A DNA stretch of 64,000 bases from Bacteroidales bacterium UBA5762 (lineage in GTDB: Bacteria; Bacteroidota; Bacteroidia; Bacteroidales; TTA-H9), in NCBI GenBank assembly GCA_002418865.1, contig DIEY01000072.1:51808-115807 (forward strand). Reading direction: 5' to 3'. Position 1 is the stretch's first letter; each line of letters begins with the position of its first letter. The position numbers were made by a program, and so were the translations under genes. The notes below the pieces were generated by a model that was not told where the DNA came from, made no database searches, and saw only the letters and a program-made list of their open reading frames with translations. Shown piece by piece: positions 60,322 to 64,000 of the stretch.

Positions 60322-62759
60322 TTAGGTTGAGGAGTGATATTCAATTTTTTATTCTTGACGTATTTTTCGAGCCATTGATCTGTTTCCCAAAGTGTATGTA
60401 GGATATTTTCTCTTGCAACATAACCATGGCTTTCAAAAGGCAAAATAACCAATCGGGCTGTTCCACCAAGGCCATTGATAGCGGCAAACATACGTTCACT
60501 TTGCATTGTAAAGGTTCCGGAGTTATTATCGGCTTCACCATGAATAAGAAGCAAAGGCGATTTGATTCGATCGGCATATATAAAAGGAGACATCTTTAAA
60601 TATACCTCTGGAGCCTCCCAAAATGTTCTTTCTTCTGATTGGAAACCAAATGGAGTGAGGGTTCGGTTATAAGCCCCGCTGCGAGCGATTCCAGCGGCAA
60701 ACAAGTCGGAATGGGCCAAGAGATTAGCCACCATAAATGCTCCATAGGAATGGCCTCCTATAGCCACTCTTTCACGATCGGCAATACCTCTTTCGGCAAG
60801 ATATTCTATTGCTGCACGAGCATCTTCTACTAATTGCTCAATAAAAGTATCATTAGGTTCCTCATCATTTTCTCCAATTATGGGAAAACTAGCCTCATCG
60901 AGAACGGCATAACCTCTCAAGGCCCAAAATACCGGCGAACCATAATTAAAACTAACAAACTGATGTGGTGAATCCTTTATTTGACCTGCTCTGTTGGCAT
61001 CTTTATATTCTCGCGGATATGCCCACATGAGCAATGGCAACGGACCATCTTTATCAGGATCGTAAGCGGCAGGCAAATAAAGCGTGCCTGAAAGCTCAAC
61101 CCCATCTTTCCTTTTATAAAATATTTTTTCTGATTTTATTCTTGACTGAAGGTCACCATAAGGACTGGTAAAATAAGTGAGTTGACGCAATTTTTTCCCT
61201 GTTCGTACAAAAAGATTGGGTGTTTCATACTTGCTTTCTATTGAAGTAATCATAACAATTTTCTCTGGCTCAATTACTCTTAATATGTTTTCATAATTCA
61301 ATTTGCCTTCGGCTTGCCATAAACGACGTTTAGTTAAAGACGCCACATCGAGTTCATCTAAAAATGGACGATTACCATCAGGGCTGTAGCCTTCGCCCTC
61401 CAAATAAAGATATTCCATATTTTTTGAAAACCTCAATATCCATTCATTGAATTCATTTCTTTGGGTTAGAAAATCTCCTGGATCGGCGTAAAGATCTTCA
61501 AAAGATACATCGAATACAATTTTCTTAGTTGATGAAGGATTGGCAGGAGAGAAAAAACTAGTAAGGCTTCTTCTATTTTTATACCACAATTCGTTTAAAA
61601 CAGCAATTTGGTCATTGCCCCAGATTATTCCAGAAAAACGATACTGAGTTGTAGCAATCTGTGTGGGTGGATTATAGAGATGAGCATCTTGAATATAAAT
61701 GGCATCTCTCTTATCGGTTTCAATTCTAGGGTCACCTTTATCGAGTGCTTCTACCCAGCAAAGTTCGGCTGGCTTATCACTGCGCCACCTTATAGCCCTT
61801 CTACCTTTTTCACAGGCATCAAACATGGGCAGAACATCTTCAACAACGGGCCGTAGATAAAAATCATGTAAAAACTCACCACTTCCGCTATGGATTGCAT
61901 ATTTCATCGAAAAATCATAATAAGGGACATGGTAAGAAAATGGTTTTTGTATGGTGCTTACTAGAATGAATTTTCCATCAGGCGAATAATTTAAGCTTTG
62001 ATATATTGCTGGGGGTAAAAATGGTTGTCGCGAGCCATCCAGACCAATTTTCAAAATAGCAGAAGTAGCATAGTGTTCAAATAAATTTTCATCATATGGA
62101 TTTTTAAGCAAATCTTGATAGGTACGAAATGCCGACTTTTCACCTTTTGTTTCCTGAACTATAGGGCCTTCGGGTAAAGGCTTGTCTATCGGTAAGGAAG
62201 GCCAATTCTCAGGTACAACATTCACTAAAAGACTCTCAGAATCCGGTGCCCAATGATAAGGCGCCCCTAAACATGCATTCATTCGTTGATGATATATCAT
62301 CCTTGCTTGCTGAGTTTGAATATCTACAACCCATAAAGAAATATTCTTTCGGTAAGTATTGGTAAATGCAATTTTCTTATTATCGGGTGAAAAACTGAGA
62401 TAAGCCATCTTTAAACTATCGGGAAGATTTTCAATGGGTAATTCTTTTCCTGTTGCAATTTCTATTAGCTGAATTCCATAAAAATAATTTATCCGACTTT
62501 GGCTATAGGTCTCTGGATTTATTCTTAATCCGGCTAATCTCAATTCAGGTTGAGCCAATTCTTCTATATCTTTAAAAGCCTTACGCTCGCATAATATCAT
62601 GTATTTATTATCATAATCAATAAATACGGCCGGTTGTGGCTTCACATCCACCAATTGAAGTATCTCAGGCGGTGGCAATTGATACTTTAAATTCTCCTGT
62701 GCATAATTCTCCATAATCATCAATAATAAATAAGGTAAAATAATCATCCACTTCTTCAT
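60312..62759 (-). CDS. Secreted S9 family (prolyl oligopeptidase) serine peptidase
   Basis: 815 residues with a signal peptide (WMIILPYLLLMIMENYAQ, cleavage near residue 21). The first 550 residues form a beta-propeller that gates access (SFSPDNKKIAFTN, WAPDSESLLVN, NYSPDGKFILVS). The C-terminal alpha/beta hydrolase carries Ser671 in GGHSYGAFM, Asp744 in HGEADNN and His778 in FESHGY. It resembles glutamyl-endopeptidase-like S9 members. Together with DPP7 it fits periplasmic oligopeptide processing. Confidence 0.92.
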   Translation of the reverse strand: MKKWMIILPYLLLMIMENYAQENLKYQLPPPEILQLVDVKPQPAVFIDYDNKYMILCERKAFKDIEELAQPELRLAGLRINPETYSQSRINYFYGIQLIEIATGKELPIENLPDSLKMAYLSFSPDNKKIAFTNTYRKNISLWVVDIQTQQARMIYHQRMNACLGAPYHWAPDSESLLVNVVPENWPSLPIDKPLPEGPIVQETKGEKSAFRTYQDLLKNPYDENLFEHYATSAILKIGLDGSRQPFLPPAIYQSLNYSPDGKFILVSTIQKPFSYHVPYYDFSMKYAIHSGSGEFLHDFYLRPVVEDVLPMFDACEKGRRAIRWRSDKPAELCWVEALDKGDPRIETDKRDAIYIQDAHLYNPPTQIATTQYRFSGIIWGNDQIAVLNELWYKNRRSLTSFFSPANPSSTKKIVFDVSFEDLYADPGDFLTQRNEFNEWILRFSKNMEYLYLEGEGYSPDGNRPFLDELDVASLTKRRLWQAEGKLNYENILRVIEPEKIVMITSIESKYETPNLFVRTGKKLRQLTYFTSPYGDLQSRIKSEKIFYKRKDGVELSGTLYLPAAYDPDKDGPLPLLMWAYPREYKDANRAGQIKDSPHQFVSFNYGSPVFWALRGYAVLDEASFPIIGENDEEPNDTFIEQLVEDARAAIEYLAERGIADRERVAIGGHSYGAFMVANLLAHSDLFAAGIARSGAYNRTLTPFGFQSEERTFWEAPEVYLKMSPFIYADRIKSPLLLIHGEADNNSGTFTMQSERMFAAINGLGGTARLVILPFESHGYVARENILHTLWETDQWLEKYVKNKKLNITPQPNQE

Positions 62760-62826
62760 AGTACACTACTTTTATAATTTAACCATGATTTATAGCATAG
62801 TTTCTGAATCTATTTTTTCTGTTGAG

Positions 62827-63996
62827 TTAAAAAACAATTTGAATGTTTTCCCATTTGTCTTTTAGGCGTTGAATTTCTTCCTTTTTAATAGGATTTCCTT
62901 TTAAGTTGATATATTTTAATGAGGTACAATATTCTATTTCGTCGGGTAGGCTTTTGAGTTTGTTTGAAGACAAATCGAGTAATTCGAGTTGTGATAGTTC
63001 TTTAATGCCGGCAGGTAAAGAGGTAATTTTATTGGATGCCAGATGCAATTCCTTCAATCCTTTCGGAAAAAACAAAGAATCGGGAATTTGTTCCAAACGA
63101 TTGTTGGAAACATCGAGATACACAAGCTTTTGAAGACTTTTTAATGTATTCGGGAGACTTGCCATCATATTGCCTTTTAAGACCAACACTTCAAGGTTTT
63201 CTAAATGTTGAATATCATCGGGCAGAAGACTAATATTGTTACTGGATAAATAAAGTTCCTGTAATTGAGATAGATGAAATAAATATTGTGGTGGCTTGGA
63301 TAGCTTATTGCTTGAGAGATTCAAATATTGCAAAGATTGTAAGTCGCTTATGTCAACAGGAAGTCGTTCGAGATTGCATTCACTCAAATAAAGTTGACGC
63401 AGACTCTTGCATTGTTTTAAAATAGAAATAATCTGATCGAGCTGTAAAGAAGTATTCCCAGATAAATCGAGGGTTTGCAGACTATCGAGTGAGTTAAGGC
63501 ATTCGGGCAGCGTTTGTATGTTATTGTGATGAAGCGATAATACCTGAAGATATTCGAAATTGCAGAAATAATCAGGAATTTCAATTATCTTATTTTTCCC
63601 AGCAAAAAACATGAAGAGATAAGGAAATTTTGATAAACCCGATGGAAGATATTGTATGTTATTTTCCTGAAGGTCGATAATCTGCAAATAAGGTAAACTT
63701 CCATAGTACTTACGCGTAAAAGCTTCTTCGAAGTCAATACCTGGATTGCCTGCTAAATGAAGCACTCTGAGATTTTCTAAATTTCTCACACGTTCAGAAT
63801 TGAACGTTAGATTCTGATAACTTAAATCGAGTACTACGCAATTCCATGGATCTTCAAAAGCTTCATCGTACGAAGTATAAACTTTTTCCCTCATCAATTC
63901 TTCGAGTGATAATGGCTGACTAAAGATCGAATCAGAAAAGCCATATATACATAGTAATGTAATTGTAATGCGAAAATAAAATCTTAAATTTTTCAT
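62827..63996 (-). CDS. Secreted leucine-rich-repeat protein
   Basis: 389 residues with a signal peptide (FRITITLLCIYGFSDSIFSQ). About a dozen 23-residue leucine-rich repeats follow, for example LQVLSLHHNNIQTLPECLNSL, LQYLNLSSNKLSKPPQYLF and LELLDLSSNKLKSLPDEI. The xLPxxIxxLxxLxxLxLSxNxL form is the Ras-group/internalin-like class. No enzymatic domain and no T9SS tail are seen, so a binding or scaffold role outside the cytoplasm is inferred. The start is close to the window edge, but the signal peptide indicates that the gene is complete. Confidence 0.88.
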   Translation of the reverse strand: MKNLRFYFRITITLLCIYGFSDSIFSQPLSLEELMREKVYTSYDEAFEDPWNCVVLDLSYQNLTFNSERVRNLENLRVLHLAGNPGIDFEEAFTRKYYGSLPYLQIIDLQENNIQYLPSGLSKFPYLFMFFAGKNKIIEIPDYFCNFEYLQVLSLHHNNIQTLPECLNSLDSLQTLDLSGNTSLQLDQIISILKQCKSLRQLYLSECNLERLPVDISDLQSLQYLNLSSNKLSKPPQYLFHLSQLQELYLSSNNISLLPDDIQHLENLEVLVLKGNMMASLPNTLKSLQKLVYLDVSNNRLEQIPDSLFFPKGLKELHLASNKITSLPAGIKELSQLELLDLSSNKLKSLPDEIEYCTSLKYINLKGNPIKKEEIQRLKDKWENIQIVF

Positions 63997-64000
63997 GAAG

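Noticed and set aside
1..64000. CRISPR arrays, tRNA or rRNA genes, transposases, toxin-antitoxin or restriction systems
   Set aside because: Looked for on both strands by eye; no regular repeat-spacer pattern, tRNA-like cloverleaf or matching protein family was found.

Overview
The window reads as a stretch of chromosome from a low-GC member of the Bacteroidota, most likely a fermentative, Bacteroidales-like anaerobe. Support comes from a type IX secretion C-terminal domain on a nuclease, many starts preceded by the Bacteroidota -7 box TAnnTTTG instead of a strong Shine-Dalgarno sequence, S46 and S9 peptidases, M64 and DUF4270 proteins, LytS/LytTR signalling, a long-form IspG, and tryptophanase plus two phosphotransbutyrylases and butyrate kinase. 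I see no rRNA, tRNA, CRISPR array, prophage or intact insertion sequence. Most genes are housekeeping.

Layout. 1-3.5 kb: secreted endonuclease, QueD, an M28/glutaminyl-cyclase-type lipoprotein, a frameshifted small ORF and a small outer-membrane barrel. 3.9-8.3 kb: MeaB, TonB, GcvH, then yicC-gmk. 8.8-14.9 kb: a signalling cluster made of a TPR histidine kinase, a TPR kinase-like protein lacking the phospho-acceptor His, a LytTR response regulator and a phospholipase-D-fold enzyme. 15-21.8 kb: NlpC/P60 lipoprotein, Hsp20, DPP7-type peptidase, GDP-mannose pyrophosphorylase, SprT-like protein with a tiny lipoprotein, and SRAP/YedK. 21.9-28 kb: nitroreductase, asd-ribF, and a 1139-residue secreted lamin-tail-domain protein. 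28-34 kb: polA, a SirB1-like protein, a D-threonine-aldolase/D-serine-dehydratase-like enzyme and uridine phosphorylase. 34-39.7 kb: IspG, PHP phosphatase, M48 lipoprotein and the fabH-rpmF-yceD block. 39.7-46.7 kb: amino-acid catabolism, with a fused Fe-S flavoprotein divergent from proline dehydrogenase, then tryptophanase with a candidate leader peptide. 47-51.3 kb: M64 peptidase and ptb-ptb-buk. 51.4-56.6 kb: recO (apparently with a non-standard start), an isolated GT5 N-terminal domain, DUF4270 and glmS. 56.7-64 kb: SodB, glutamine synthetase, a GlmU-like protein, an S9 peptidase and a leucine-rich-repeat protein.

How the genes fit together. Secreted or lipid-anchored peptidases (DPP7, S9, M28, M48, M64), amino-acid oxidation (proline dehydrogenase, fused oxidoreductase, tryptophanase, GcvH), MeaB and the ptb/buk acyl-phosphate route describe an organism living on peptides and making short-chain fatty acids and indole. 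The items most worth a second look are the tnaA leader ORF, the kinase/pseudokinase pair feeding a LytTR regulator next to a PLD enzyme, the single-polypeptide oxidoreductase with a CRP-like palindrome at its promoter, and the recO start. I found no clearly new defence or mobile system.
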